In this document: positions 33,992 to 46,195 of the stretch, piece by piece
How the letters are laid out: each line of letters starts with the position of its first letter
Position numbering within the stretch: position 1 is the first letter of the stretch
Assembly: GCF_027409185.1 (NCBI RefSeq)
Contig: NC_084462.1
Span: forward strand, 87,964,179-88,028,178
Direction: 5' to 3'
Length of the DNA stretch: 64,000 nucleotides
From: Cynocephalus volans
Taxonomy: Eukaryota > Chordata > Mammalia > Dermoptera > Cynocephalidae
Notes under the pieces: generated by a model
Database searches by the model: none
What the model saw: the letters and a program-made list of their open reading frames with translations, nothing else
What the model was told of the DNA's origin: nothing
Program-made: the position numbers and the translations under genes

Positions 33992-34388
33992 AGTGATTCT
34001 TTAAAGGAGGTGGGTGGAGGCCACCATGATACCTCTCTTTAACACACCCTCCATTCTGTAGATGTGGAGATTGAGGTGGTCATTTATTGTACATCATAAA
34101 AGTAATTATAGTACTGGACTTTGGAATTAGGTCAGTTTCTTTCATGATGAAGCTATTGGATGTGCAGCCCTTCTGATTCCTGGACTCCTTTATGTCTACA
34201 GCATTTATCATGTATCCAAACAGAGGAAAAATATTTGAATAGTATGGTATACAAGTGAATGATCTAAAATATTTCCTTTATATCCTAAATAGCTTGTGTG
34301 AACTCTGACCTTTGCCCATGTGATGATTACTCTCCCTTTGTTCCATTATCCATTCCATTGACGGGGACCCTTAGTTTGCCTCCCTTAC

Positions 34389-34751
34389 TGCTAAGGTCTG
34401 AATGCTTATGTCCGCCCCAAATTCATATATTAAAATCTTCAAACTCCAAGATGATAGTATTAGGAGGGTTGGGTCCTTTGGTAGGTGATTAGGTCCTGAG
34501 GGTAGAGCCCCGATGAGTGAGTTTAGTGCCCTTACAAAGGAGATTTCCAGCGATCTCTTTTGTCCTTTCCTGCATGTGAAGTTAGAGTGAAAAGACTGCT
34601 GTCTAGAAGCTAGCCCTTACCAGACACTGAATCTGCCAGCGCTTTGATTTTGGACACCTTAGCCTCTAGAACTGTGAGAAATGATTTTCTGTTGTTTGTA
34701 ATCCACCCAGTTTATGGTATTTTGTTATAGCAGCCCAAATGGACTGAGATA
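34389..34751 (+). mobile_element. MaLR LTR (MST/MLT1-like), solo, plus strand
   Basis: TGCTAAGGTCTGAATGCTTA, CCGCCCCAAATTCATATATT, TCTAGAACTGTGAGAAATGA, TATTTTGTTATAGCAGCCCA, ending GGACTGAGATA. About 363 bp. Confidence 0.92.
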
Positions 34752-35654
34752 CTTAGCTTATTCTTGCATGCATTAGATATAGCCTGAACTTTGACATCAG
34801 TCACTTCTTTCATATTTTACTGGGCTCCTGTTGTCAGCTCTTTCCACTGTCAGTTTATTCTGTTTTCTTCACAGGTCCCAGCATATTTGTGGAGGAAGGT
34901 GAATAATTATGAAGATTTCTTGGCCACTATAAATTTATGCTGAACAATTCCAAGTGGGCCCTTGTTACTTCTTGACAGTCATTTTGCTAATCTTATATTT
35001 TTGTGTTGTTTCATGTTTCTTCTTTAACATTCAGTAGGTGCCATTGACTTCTACTCAATTGAAAAAAAATGGGGTACAAGCTTGCACATTTTTTTCACTG
35101 TCATCATGACAAATCTCTTCTTTCATCCTATTTTGTAAACGAATGGAAGAGGAATCTTCTTTTGCTTTTCCCAGGAATCTTGCTACCATACTTAAACTTT
35201 TTCTTTCTGGTCACTTTGATCATTATCTGCAATGACTTTTTTCTTCCTGCATTCAAATATGTACAGACTTGTGTATCTTGGGAGGAAAAAAAAAAAACTT
35301 TGATGAACTTTTAGTATTTTTCCAGCTATCTGCCTCATTTCTCTTCATTTCAAAAATTTTGAGAACTGAATTAGAATTGCTGCCCTCCACTCTCACTACT
35401 ACTTTCCTAACTTACTATAATTTTGGATATCATATTCAGACTGTACCTTCAAAAGACATCCTTCTTGTCAATAATGTTGGCTTCATCCTGATTTTATTCA
35501 ACTAGTAAAAATGTATTACTACTGATTTCCATTGAGGCTTCTTAACATTCTTTCTTTCCTTGACCTTCATGTTAGTATGCCATCCTGATTTCCCCTTTCT
35601 GATACTACTTTTTTGTTTTCTTTGTTGTTTCATGATACTCTTAACCAGTCATTA
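34752..35654. other. unassigned stretch
   Basis: Pyrimidine-rich on the plus strand, with open frames of 78-81 codons but no domain. No repeat named. Confidence 0.45.
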
Positions 35655-35959
35655 CAGTAGTTCCTCCTTATTTGTGGTTTCAATTACCTGTGGTCAATTG
35701 CCATCCAAAAATATTACAGCATTTTGAGAAAGAGACCACATTCACATAAATTTTATTACAGTATATTGTTATTTGTTTTTATTAATTATTGTTTATTATT
35801 AGATATTGTTGTTACTCTTACTGTGCCTACTTTATAAATTAAACTTTAGCATAGGTATAGAAAAAAACATGGTATATATAGGATTCAGTACTATCTACGG
35901 TTTCAGGCATCCACTGGGGATCTCGGAACATATCCCCTGAAGATAATGGGGGACTACTG
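35655..35959 (+). mobile_element. short Tigger-type (MER2 group) DNA transposon
   Basis: Inverted ends CAGTAGTTCC and GGACTACTG sit between TA dinucleotides (35653-35654 and 35960-35961). ACGGTTTCAGGCATCCACTG and GAACATATCCCCTGAAGA match the Tigger 3' region. Nonautonomous, about 305 bp. Confidence 0.9.
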
Positions 35960-36016
35960 TATTCTTGTCATTACTCCCTCTGCTCCCCTCTCTTTGTTTT
36001 CTCTCATATGGATGTT

Positions 36017-36118
36017 TTTATTTATTTTTTTGTGGCTGGCTAGTAGAGGGATCTGAACCTGTGACCTTGGGGTTATAAGGCTGTGCTCTAACTAACTGAG
36101 CTAACCAGCCAGCCCCCG
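36017..36118 (-). mobile_element. tRNA-Ile SINE monomer
   Basis: TGTGGCTGGCTAGTAGAGGG, GACCTTGGGGTTATAAGG, GAGCTAACCAGCCAGCC. A second T run (36123-36142) follows, and TATGGATGTTTT / TATGTGGATGTTTT flank both. Confidence 0.88.
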
Positions 36119-36429
36119 TATCTTTTTTTTTTTTTTTTTTTAGTATGTGGATGTTTTAAATGCTGATGACTGCCAATGTTTATTCTCTAGATTTGTAGCT
36201 TCAGTGATTTACTGGATGTTTCCATTTGAAGGCTCAAGGAATTTCCATCACTTTTAGATTTATTATTACCCAGCCTCCCACCTGCTCCCAGTTATTCTTT
36301 GTTTTATCAGTATCATCTTTATATCTTGAAGTTGTCTGTGATGCATGTTTTTCAGTCATTTTATCCATCAGTCAGCATAGTTCCTTTTATTACTCTTTAC
36401 TGGATCTCAGTTTGTCCTAGGATTCTGCA

Positions 36430-36835
36430 TTGCCTATTATTTGCCCTTTCTAACTTTAGATTTCCATCCTTGAATCCATCATGCATATGGTATCCAGAAT
36501 AATTTTCCTAAAACTTTTTTTGATCCCGTTGCTGCTAAACTATAAACACGAGGAGAGAACATGTGCTGTTGACCTTCGCACTCTTCATTGTGCCAAGCAA
36601 AATGAGTTGAACCTGTGCTGAATCAATGTTTGGGTGGATCACCATTTGCTCAAAACTTTGAATGAGACTTGTAGTTGTATGTAAGATAAAGTCCAAATTC
36701 TGCTTTCTTACTTTCAGATCTTTTTATATTAAACTCTGCTTTTTCAGCCTTATTCCTTACTCCTTCATATTATTAAGTTGGTGTTTCCTCTTAATATACC
36801 ACGCTCAGGCGTAACTCCATGTGTTCTCTCTTTTC
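36430..36835 (+). mobile_element. L2 3' region, plus strand
   Basis: AAGATAAAGTCCAAATTCTG, TTTCTTACTTTCAGATCTTT and ACTCCATGTGTTCTCTCTTT follow L2. Confidence 0.6.
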
Positions 36836-36844
36836 CTTGCCTAT

Positions 36845-37290
36845 CAAAGCCTATTCAGTAATGTTTGCCCTTTGCCAGGCAGTGTTCTAAACTGTGGTGT
36901 TATAATAATGAACAAAACAGAAGACAAGGTCCCTGTTTTCTTAGCGCTGACATTTGGGAGGAGGGACACAGTAAGTAAATACATGGTGTTAGGTGGTAAT
37001 GAGTGCGAAAAGGAATAAAACTAGATAAGGGAATAGAGTGGTGGGATGAGGTTGCTATTTTAGGTGGTCAGGGAAAGCTGTTCTCTGTGAGTGTCCTGGA
37101 GTGAGAGAGCAGGCCATGCAGTTACCTTAGTAAAGAGCTTTTTAGGCAGAGGAAGCCACACAGGCAAGACTGTAAGGTGGGAACATGGTTAGCTTGTTTG
37201 AAGAATTGCTAAAGCTTGTGTGGCTAGAGCATAGTGATTAAGGGAGAATGATAGATGTGCTGAGAGGTAGTGGGGAGCCAGATTATGCTT
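36845..37290 (-). mobile_element. L2 3' end, minus strand
   Basis: CCAGGCAGTGTTCTAAACTG, GAACAAAACAGAAGACAAGG, GGTGGTCAGGGAAAGCTGTT, AGCAGGCCATGCAG follow antisense L2; it lies head on against the plus-strand copy. Confidence 0.8.
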
Positions 37291-37455
37291 TAAATGTTGT
37301 CTTTCATCGAAGAAGTCTTCCTTGACTACTTTATCTTGTTTGGTAATTTAAAACTCTGAGCCCATATAGCAACTATGGAAGTAGCTTTCAAATGATTTTT
37401 TGCTGCGACACACAGTGAGAAATATATTTTACATGGTGATCGTGTATACACATTG

Positions 37456-37456
<1 letters not shown>

Positions 37457-37498
<42 letters not shown>
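37457..37498. repeat. (TG)21 microsatellite
   Basis: 42 bp of uninterrupted TG. Confidence 0.97.
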
Positions 37499-37499
<1 letters not shown>

Positions 37500-37789
37500 A
37501 TGTGCATGCTTGTATGTGGATGATAACTATATTTGACATATGCTGGTATTTTAAAAAATGTTGGCATTACCTCACTAAAATGATTTCACAGTCTCCTAAT
37601 GGGTCATGACCTACAGTTTGAAAAGCACTGGTCTCTGGTATATACCACTTAAAAAAACACAGAACTACAGACTACTTTTGTTATAATTCACACATTCTTT
37701 CAGGTTGTAAAATATTTTTGGTTGAAGATCATGACTTCAGTTTGTGTGTGTGTAGATCTGTAGTGTTTATGATAGTGCCGAATAGAGTG

Positions 37790-38140
37790 GGCTTGTTTAA
37801 TTTAGCAAACATCTATTGAGTGATATGCTAGAAACTGCTAGATACTAAAATACACATAAGAATAAGATAAATGCTGGCTTTCTCAGGCTTATGGGAGGGG
37901 GAGCCTGTGAACAAATCATTTGTAATATGGTGGAATCCATATGATATTGGGTACAATAATACAATAAGGCACAATGAGGAAATAGAGAGGTGACTAGTTC
38001 ATTTTGCTGAGAATGTCAAGGGGAGTTTTCTGGGGGAGGTACTGTCTGAACTGAGTTTTGGAGGGAGAATAGTAATACTTTGGTCAGGTAAATTGGTATA
38101 AGAGGAAGACTTCTCAAGCAGAATAACATAAAGGAGTGGT
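37790..38140 (-). mobile_element. L2 3' end, minus strand
   Basis: GCAAACATCTATTGAGTGAT, ATGCTGGCTTTCTCAGGCTT, TACTGTCTGAACTGAGTTTT follow antisense L2. Confidence 0.7.
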
Positions 38141-38198
38141 ATCATTAGAAAGAATAGCATGTAAAGATTATTGTAGATAACTGTATAGTTGGCGTATA

Positions 38199-38272
38199 TG
38201 AGGGATCTTTAAAAATTTCATGGAAAGATTCACATTATCTTTTAATTCTATTTTTCCATGCAATTTGTAAAT
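38199..38272. mobile_element. palindromic MITE, copy 4
   Basis: TATGAGGGATCTTTAAAAAT and TCTATTTTTCCATGCAATTT; the right end is lost. Confidence 0.75.
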
Positions 38273-38869
38273 CCAAGGGGGAAATGCTGATCTGATGAGG
38301 CAGCAGTGAGGAACAGGACAGATCTTAAAGATCTGAGATGCATTGGAGTTTACCACTTAGTTAATGATTATGCTTATTAGGTGAAAATAATATATAATCA
38401 GAATTACTTGTAGAAATTTGCCACATGGGGAGTAGAGGTATCATCTCTCAATAAACCTGATACATCCAGTTTTTCCTCTAGTTCTGAAATATATCAGTTT
38501 CCTCAGTTGTTCCCTAGAAGAAGATGGCCTATGTTTATAGGCTTTATTGTACCAAAAAAACCCCCTTTTTAAACATTAAACTGTCACCCATTGCAATGAG
38601 AAGTTCATTCTGTAAGAATCATTTGAAAACTGAGACCTAACTGAGGAAATAGGAAATTCACATTTCAGTCTAATCCTGGGACTTATGTTTATGAAGTAGA
38701 ATGGTGGGTGGCCAACTATTTAAATTATTTTTCACTTCAAGTTAAATATACAGATGGTTCAGTTGTACTATATTCTATAGATGATTGGAATACATGATTA
38801 TATCTATGCTTTAGAAAGATATTTTGATAAATTTGACCAAGCCATAATTTAAGACTTTATGACAGCATT
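38273..38869. other. unassigned stretch
   Basis: Nothing recognised. Confidence 0.5.
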
Positions 38870-38886
38870 TAGAATATGCACATTTA

Positions 38887-39066
38887 GGGCCGACCCCGTG
38901 GCTCACTCGGGAGAGTGCGGCGCTGGGAGCGTAGTGGCGCTCCCCCGCGGGTTCGGATCCTATATAGGGCTGGCCGGTGCACTCACTGGCTGAGCGCGGT
39001 GTGGGCAACACCAAGCCAAGGGTTGCGATCCTCTTACCGGTCACACAAAAAAAATAAAAACAAAAA
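38887..39066 (+). mobile_element. dimeric tRNA-derived SINE, GC-rich first arm
   Basis: GGGCCGACCCCGTGGCTCAC, GCGCTGGGAGCGTAGTGGCG, GGGTTCGGATCCTATATAGG, then a full second arm GGGCAACACCAAGCCAAGGG. Perfect 17-bp duplication TAGAATATGCACATTTA at 38870-38886 and 39067-39083. It links the GC-rich first arm to a complete second arm. Confidence 0.95.
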
Positions 39067-39149
39067 TAGAATATGCACATTTAAAACAAATGGAGAGGAA
39101 TATTTGCAGCACGTAGGAGGTGCAATGAAAGATCAACTTTTTCATTGAA

Positions 39150-39218
39150 AAAGTTCAATGATAGATCTACATTATCTTTTAATTCTGTTTTCCCCCAAAC
39201 TTTTTGAAGTGTCCTTGT
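39150..39218. mobile_element. palindromic MITE, copy 5, partial
   Basis: TCTACATTATCTTTTAATTC and AACTTTTTGAAGTGTCCTTG. The left end is rearranged into a local fold-back (39135-39155). Confidence 0.75.
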
Positions 39219-39224
39219 TTAATA

Positions 39225-40200
39225 AACCAGAAATATGATGCACTCCTACAAAGAAACAATGAAATGGTAATATAGGTAAAGAATATGAACAAGCAGTTTC
39301 AGAAGACAAAACATAAGTGACCAACAAACTTTTGATAAAGATGTGCAATCTTATTAGTAATTTAAGAGATGCATATTAAAACAGAAAGATAACATTTTCT
39401 ACCCATCATACAAGCAATAAACTAAAAAGTTGATAATAGTAAGTTTGGTTATATTGTGAGGAAATAATATTATGAACTACCATTGGGAGTATAAGTCAAT
39501 ATAGCCAATTAGGGGGGTGTAATTGGTGTGAGCAATCTGGTAGTATCTATTAATTTAAAATCCTTATTCCCAACAAGTCCGTCCATTTTCTGCACTAGAG
39601 GAGCACTAGTATATGTGCAGAAAGAGGCATGTACAAATATGTTCATTGCAGCATTGTTTATAATAGTGAATAACTGGAAAAATAAACAATGGTCATAAAT
39701 AGGAAAATGACCAAACAAATCGGTGTATTCATACTGTGGAATAACATATAACAATTTTAAATAGTAAATTACATATACTATTGTGTGATAAGCTGTAGAG
39801 CAGTGTGTACAGAATAATAGCATAAATAAGGAGAAAACCCCAGAACAATACTATATTTTGGAGGGGAAGATACATATATGTGCATGCAAATGCAAAGAGT
39901 ATGGTTTGGCAAGAAAAATATTAAACTGATATTAGTGTTTAACTCGGGTGGTGGGTAGAGAATTGGGTTTTGGGAGTAGAGACAGGGAGAGATGATCAGA
40001 GGGAACTTTAGCCTTTTCAGTAATTTTAAAATTTGAACATTAGAATATTATATTTGTTTAAAAATTTGTTAAAAATAATGATGAATTTCACAACAGGATG
40101 TACAGTGGGTGGGGAAAGAGGGAGATTAGTCCTACTTCGCAGTGACAAAGGGAATGGTGAGAAAAGGACAAATTTAAAAATAATGAGAGGGAAATTTGGC
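39225..40200 (+). mobile_element. old L1 ORF2 3' end and UTR, plus strand
   Basis: TGATAAAGATGTGCAATCTT, ATGTTCATTGCAGCATTGTT and ACTGTGGAATAACATATAAC follow sense L1M. Confidence 0.8.
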
Positions 40201-40204
40201 AATA

Positions 40205-40640
40205 TCTATCAAAATTAAAATTGTATTTACTTTTATCTCAGCAATCCTACTTGGAATTTATCCTACAGATATGTGAAATAAAATAATACATCTACAGAGT
40301 TATTAACTGCAGTGTTTATAATAGCACTACTGTCCATCTAGAGGAGACTGAGTACCAAATTAAGGCCTATATAGACAATAGCATATTATGCAGCCATATA
40401 AAAAAATGAGGAAGCTCTCTATGAACTAATAGGAAAAGATCTCCAGGATGTGTTAAGTAAGAAAAGCAAATGCAGAAAAGTGTTATGTAACAATGCTATC
40501 TTTTGGTAGTTATAGAAATACTGGAAGGATATCCATGGAACTAGTAAAGGTGGTTACCTGAGGCTGGGGGTTTGGGGGCACTGCGGGGGTAGGGTGGGGG
40601 TGCTTTGGGGGCAAGGGCTAGACAATGAGTAGTGTAAATG
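40205..40640 (+). mobile_element. second old L1 3' part, plus strand
   Basis: CAGCAATCCTACTTGGAATT, TTATTAACTGCAGTGTTTAT and ATTATGCAGCCATATAAAAA repeat the L1 order of the block before, so it is a separate copy. Confidence 0.8.
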
Positions 40641-40657
40641 CTTTCATTGAGACTTTT

Positions 40658-40827
40658 CTTTTTCTTTTTAAGGATGACCAGTAAGGGGATCTTAACCCTT
40701 GACTTGGTGTTGTCAGTACCACGCTCTCTCCCAAGTGAGCTAACCGGCCATCCCTATATAGGGATTCAAACCCGTGACCTTGGTGTTATCAGCACCGCAC
40801 TCTCCCAAGTGAGCCACAGGCTGGCCT
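40658..40827 (-). mobile_element. dimeric tRNA-Ile SINE
   Basis: GATGACCAGTAAGGGGATCT, CTTGGTGTTGTCAGTACC, CTTGGTGTTATCAGCACC, GAGCCACAGGCTGGCC. TTGAGACTTTT / CTGAGACTTTT flank it. Confidence 0.92.
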
Positions 40828-40876
40828 CTGAGACTTTTTGGTGTATACATTTCTGTGTTTGGATTTTTGAGCTAAA

Positions 40877-40909
40877 TGAAAGTACTGCCTGTTGAAAGTA
40901 CTGCCTGTT
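40877..40909. repeat. 16-bp tandem duplication
   Basis: GAAAGTACTGCCTGTT occurs twice in a row. Confidence 0.85.
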
Positions 40910-40965
40910 TAAAAAAGAAATGAGAAAGAGATGTGAAGTAGATCTTAGAGGACTTGACCACCAAC

Positions 40966-41299
40966 TGTCTTAGTTCATTTAGGGTGCTGTAACAAAATAC
41001 AATAAACTGTGGCTTATAAGCCCCAGAAATTTATTTCTCAAAGTTCTGGAGGCTGGGAAGTCCAAGGTCAAGGTGATGGCAGATTCCATGTCTGGTGAGG
41101 GCCAGTTTCCTGGTTTGTAGAGCAGATCTTTGGGGCCTTTTTTGTAAGAGCACTAATTTCATTCCTGAGGGGAGAGCCTTCATGACTTAACCACCTCCCA
41201 AAGACTCCAACTCCTAATATCATCACCTTGGGGTTAGGATTTCAACATGTGACTCTGGGGGGTGGGGGCGGGCGGGACACAAACATTCAGACCATCACA
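40966..41299 (-). mobile_element. MaLR LTR, solo, minus strand
   Basis: TGTCTTAGTTCATTTAGGGT, GAAATTTATTTCTCAAAGTT, ACCTTGGGGTTAGGATTTCA, ending near CAGACCATCACACC. Confidence 0.9.
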
Positions 41300-42119
41300 C
41301 CAAATATATGTAGAAGATATATATTGGAGAGATGGGGAGGAGTTGAGGATAGCTCCCAGATTTCTAAATTGGGAGGTAAAGAAGGTGATAGCATTATCAG
41401 GGAATCCAGAAGGAAGATTAGGTTTTGACATGTGCATGGGAAGTTTCAGACAAGACATGCTAATTGACCAATTCTTACTACTCCTTTTTAGGTTGGTGTG
41501 TGTTGATATAATTTATGTGTATTAGATGTGGAACTCTTGAGCTTATCTTAAACGTGAATATTAAATAGTTATCAATAAATATTTTTTATCCTTAGAATTA
41601 CAGACATTTATATTCTAGGTTTTATGGAGAGCAGTAATGATGTCATAATTTTAGTTATAGGGACACTGGTATGCACAGTTAGAATGTAGATAGAGAAATA
41701 GAGAATGTATATCTGATAAACACAATGATTATGTGGGAGGTAAAAACTTAATTTATTATCATGGTTCCAATTTAAAGATATCTTTTGGTATCTAAAATTC
41801 AAAGAAAAATAGTTTTGAATAAGAAAGTGATCAGTTTGGGATAGATGAGATTATACTGTAATATTTAAAACTGAGATTTAGGGAAGTTTATAGTAGAGCA
41901 TAAAAGTATTTTTTATGTAGTACATTTGGAAGTAACTTTATATAAGACAAAGAGGTTTAACCTTATGGAGACAAGGACTCACAACATGCTGGGTGCTGCC
42001 TGAAACAAGCTCTCACTATATAATTTGGGGTTTAAAATTTTTTTGAATGAGTTATATTACAGAATCTGATTTTTGAGGCCCTAATTTATCCATACTACTT
42101 TTACCTGATTTTTATTTCT
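41300..42119. other. unassigned stretch
   Basis: Nothing recognised. Confidence 0.5.
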
Positions 42120-42172
42120 CTAGAATGAATGAATGAATGAATAAACAAACAAACAAATAAATAAATAAAAGG
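42120..42172. repeat. composite tetranucleotide repeat
   Basis: (GAAT)n passes into (AAAC)n and (AAAT)n. Confidence 0.93.
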
Positions 42173-42710
42173 AGAACAAAGATAAAGTACATACATGCCA
42201 GGACTTGCAAATAAATTTAGTAGTTCTTTTCTGGGTTTATGTTAATAAGAATCTGGGTGTGGAATAGTAATGAAAAAGAACTGCTAAGTAATTCTTGCTT
42301 GCAATTTAAAATTTTTAACAATTTTATATCTGAAGAGATGAAGAGATAAGTATGAAGACATTTACTAGCAATTGTTTACTTTTTAAAATACTTTAAAATT
42401 ATAAATAATGTTATATAGAGTTCCTCATAGCAGTTGGAGATGGTCTTGTTTAAAAACAGGCATAAAGGGCTGAAACTCTTACTGTTCTGTTACCTCCAAC
42501 CTCGGCTTATCCCTTTCACTCATAGACCTTCTCAGTACTGAAGTCCTCTGGAATTTTGGGAAACACTATTAGAGAAATGCTGGGTTGGGCTGGGTTAGAG
42601 TTTGGGTTTGGATAGACTCTTCTCTCTTGTATATCTTTGATGTGTCCAGTTGAATGATGGTAATAGAACATTGTATAGAAATTCACTTGAGTTCAAGAAG
42701 TTTTTAGTTC
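42173..42710. other. unassigned stretch
   Basis: Nothing recognised. Confidence 0.5.
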
Positions 42711-42933
42711 GGTGGTTTTCAATCGGGTAATTTTGCCCCCATAGGATGTTTTGCAATATCTAAAGACTTTTTTTTAAATGTCAAACTGGAGGCGGGGCAG
42801 TGTGCTACTGATATCTAATGGGTAGAGGCCAGGAGGGATGCTGCTAACTATCCTACAATGCATAGGGTAATCCCCCACAACAAAGAGTTATTGGTCCCCA
42901 AATGTCAATAGTGCTGAGGTAGAGAAACCGTTG
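42711..42933. mobile_element. hAT-Charlie nonautonomous transposon (MER20-like)
   Basis: GGTGGTTTTCAATCGGGTAA at the left, AATGGGTAGAGGCCAGGAGG, CCCACAACAAAGAGTTATTG inside, GGTAGAGAAACCGTTGG at the right. About 220 bp. Confidence 0.75.
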
Positions 42934-43462
42934 GGTTGGTTGAATACCAACTATGTGTGTATCACCATTCTAAAGTAATTCTGTGTACAAAAGACCTTAA
43001 AAAGCAACTCTCATCTCTACCTACAAGAAACTTATAATGTAGCTAAAGCATCTCAAAGTTAAGAACTCCATGGCCAAACTCTAACACCTGACCCACCCCA
43101 TCCCACTCTACCGTCTTTATCTCAGTAAATAATCCAACTTTTGCCAGGTTATTCAGTCCAAAAACCTAGATGTCATCTTTGACTAACCTTTTCTTGTACA
43201 TTAACATCTAATACATCAGGGAGATCTATTAGCTCTTCTTCCAAATATATCTTGCATCTGGGTAATGGTGGGCTAGGTTATTTAGATGAGTCTTTTTTTT
43301 GAAAACAACTGAAAATGTGGGATAAAATATATAAAACACCACCTTAAGAGGTTTCAAGAACTGGGAAGATAGGGAAATCTGGTGAGCCAAATTCTGGAAG
43401 ATAGCCTAAAATAAGAGAAGTTAGAATACCTGGAGGACTGAGTCCACTTTTGCCTTAAGTAT

Positions 43463-43546
43463 GCGGGTACTTCAGAAAGTTCATGGAAGGATTTGTATAT
43501 CTTTTAATTGTATTTTTCCATGAACTTTTTGAAGTTCCTTTGTATG
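43463..43546. mobile_element. palindromic MITE, copy 6
   Basis: GCGGGTACTTCAGAAAGTTC and GAACTTTTTGAAGTTCCTTT with TATG flanks on the left and TATG on the right. Confidence 0.85.
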
Positions 43547-44924
43547 TTAGCTGATATAAAGAAATTTATGTTTCTGTTCATCAGACTTATGGGTTTTAGT
43601 GGGCGGAAGTTAAGATATAGCACCCACCCAACATGTGGACATGTAAAGTCTTATAATCCTTCTCTAATTAGGCTTGGACTCCATATGTATACACCTGAGG
43701 AATAAGAATGAACCAGAACTAACCTTTCCCTGACACTTCGTCACCTGCCTCCCAGCCAGATATCGAGGGACTTCAAGGCAAGTTGTGTTGGCATTGAGCA
43801 GAGCAGGAGAAAAATGGGAAAGGAAACAAGCGGTCTCTATGAAGCTGTGGCCGCAGCCTAGATAAGAAAGGGGCCCTTAAGCCATGACTTAGTTTAGGTT
43901 GGTTCCTGACAGGTAGTGTCCCCCAGGTGCTTGGCAGAAGCAAATGTTCTCTGAGGAATGTTTCTTCATCTTAGGCTTACCTGCAAATCGTTTTTTCAAG
44001 GATGTTGACCAGCACTTAGTCAGAGATAACCAGACATAACAAGGAGACGAGGAACTATGGGTAAGAACCAGTGGAAATGACAGGCAGCAAAATGCCTTTT
44101 CATAGGCATCATATATTAGAATTAGAAGATATGATAAAACAACCATGCATACTGTGTTTACAGAAATAAATGACAAGCTTGCAGACAGGGAACAGGAAAC
44201 TATAAAAAAAAAGTGTCATTGTAGATTTGCAAACATCAAATACAGCCTCTGTAAATGAAAAAGACAGTAACTGAGTTAAAAACTCAGTGATGCAGTTTGC
44301 AACAGATTGGACACATTGGAAAAAATTGTCAAACTGGAATATAAATCAAACAAAATAATCCAGAATGTAGCTTAGAGACAAAAAGATGGAAAATATGGAA
44401 GACAGGGTAAGAGATATGGGGATAGAGTGAGATGGTCTTAATTGGAATTCCAGGAGAGGGGAAGAGGGAATAGGGCATTTGAAGAGATAGATGATGGCTG
44501 ATATTTTCCAGAACTGATGAAAGATACCAAACCAGGATTCAAGATTCCATATGAGTCCTATTTAGTATAAAAATTAATTCACAACTAAACACATTATAAT
44601 AAAGTTGCAGAAAACCAGTGACAGAAAAATCTTAAAAGTAGCTACAGAAAAAGAAGATAACCACCAAAGGAGCAAGAATTAGACTAATAGATGAATTCTC
44701 AACAGCAACAGTGGAGGTGAGAAGACAGTGAAATAATACCTGTAATATGAAATGAAAAATATTTGCCAATCTAGAATTTTATACCCAGTGAAAATTTATT
44801 TAAAGAATGATGGTAAAATAAAGATATTTTCAGACAAAACCATCTTGTAAGCAACATCACACTCATAAAAGATAGTTTAAAGCAGCACTGAAGTTTCTGT
44901 GATGATGGGAAATGTTACTTTATT

Positions 44925-45060
44925 TGTGCTGTTCAGTATTGTAGATCCAAGCCACATAGGGCTATTGAGCAATTGAAATGTAGCTAGTGTGACTGACAAA
45001 CTGAATTTTTAGTTTTACTTAAGTAATTTACATAGCCACATGCACCATATTGGACAGTAC
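44925..45060 (-). mobile_element. hAT-type fragment within L1
   Basis: GTGCTGTTCAGTATTGTAGA, AGCCACATAGGGCTATTGAG, CACCATATTGGACAGTAC resemble the element at 52440. Confidence 0.55.
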
Positions 45061-45076
45061 ACATCTAAAGGATATG

Positions 45077-45546
45077 CAGTTGGCTCTCCATATGCATGGG
45101 TCTCCAATCTGTTGATTCAACCAACCGCTTATTGAAAATATTTTAAAAAAAAAAACCCCAAAATCCCAATATGCAACAATAAAAAGTAATAGAAATTTTG
45201 GGCCAGCCCTATGGCACACTTGGGAGAGTGTGGCGCTGGTAGCGACGAGGCCGCGGGTTCAGATCCTATATAGGGATGGCCGGTGCGTTCAGTGAGCGGT
45301 GTGGAGGGTTGTGATCCCCTTACCGATCAATTAAAAAAAAAAAAAAAGTAATAGAAATTTTAAAATACAATATAACACCTATTTACATGGCATTTACATT
45401 GTATTAGGTATTATAAGTAATCTAGAGATGATGTAAAGTATATGGGAGTATGTGCATATATTATATGCAAATACTATGCCATTTTCATTTTGGTATCTGA
45501 GGGGGGCATCCAGGAACCAATCCCCACGGATACCGAGGAATGACTG
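45077..45546 (-). mobile_element. Tigger-type nonautonomous transposon (MER8-like) in L1
   Basis: Ends CAGTTGGCTCTCC and CCGAGGAATGACTG with TA on the right (45547-45548). ATTTACATTGTATTAGGTAT and CCAATCCCCACGGATACCG are standard for this group. L1 sequence resumes after the right TA. Confidence 0.85.
45200..45342 (+). mobile_element. dimeric tRNA-derived SINE inside Tigger
   Basis: GGCCAGCCCTATGGCACACT, GGTAGCGACGAGGCCGCGGG, shortened second arm. Perfect 19-bp duplication from 45181-45199 and 45343-45361 (AAAAAGTAATAGAAATTTT). Third layer of a L1-Tigger-SINE nest. Confidence 0.95.
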
Positions 45547-45774
45547 TACTTCAGGCAGAAAGAAATTGATCCCACATAGCAGGAATGAAATATATGAATT
45601 GTAAATGAAAAGTAAAGAAAGTATTATACATATATTTGGAAAATGAAAATGGACTTCGTTAAACTGTAAAAATGTCTAATGGGTTAAAAAACAAAGCTGT
45701 AACAGAAGGGATATTTGGAGTTCTAGGTTCTAAGATTTTATGTGGAAGGGAGGTAATTTTTTAAAACTTTTTTT

Positions 45775-46195
45775 AATGGGAAAATTTAAATATAGAAAAG
45801 AAAAGAGTATAACGAATCCTCATGTGTTCGTTATCTAGCTTCAACAATTATCAATTCATGACTAAACTGGTTTCATATATACCCCTGAGTTATTTTAAAA
45901 CAAGTCCAAGGTATCACATTATTTAATCCATAAATATATTCTTTTTTAATCTCAAGAAAGATATGAACTTAAACTGTCACATAAATATATCCATTAAAAA
46001 AAAATTCCTTGATATCATTACATATTTAGGCAGTGTTCACATTTTTCCAATTATCTCAAAAACGGTTTTTAGAAATTTACATTTGACTTCTTCAAATTGG
46101 AATCCAAATAGGGTTTACACATTGTATTTGGTTGTTGCATTGCTCAGGTCTTTTAAAATCTATAGGTTTTTTGGGGAAGGTAGTATACAGATTTT
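45775..46195. mobile_element. old L1-like UTR fragment
   Basis: TATCTAGCTTCAACAATTAT, TGATATCATTACATATTTAG and ATTGTATTTGGTTGTTGCAT match a frequent old L1 noncoding segment. Confidence 0.6.

Larger units (their letters stand above)
43300..45760 (+). mobile_element. L1/HAL1 ORF1-region relic, plus strand
   Basis: TTTTCCAGAACTGATGAAAG, CTAGAATTTTATACCCAGTG, AGATATTTTCAGACAAAACC and TACTTCAGGCAGAAAGAAAT follow the ORF1 3' part of old L1/HAL1. Frames are broken. It holds a MITE, a hAT fragment and a Tigger element. The left limit is vague. Confidence 0.75.
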
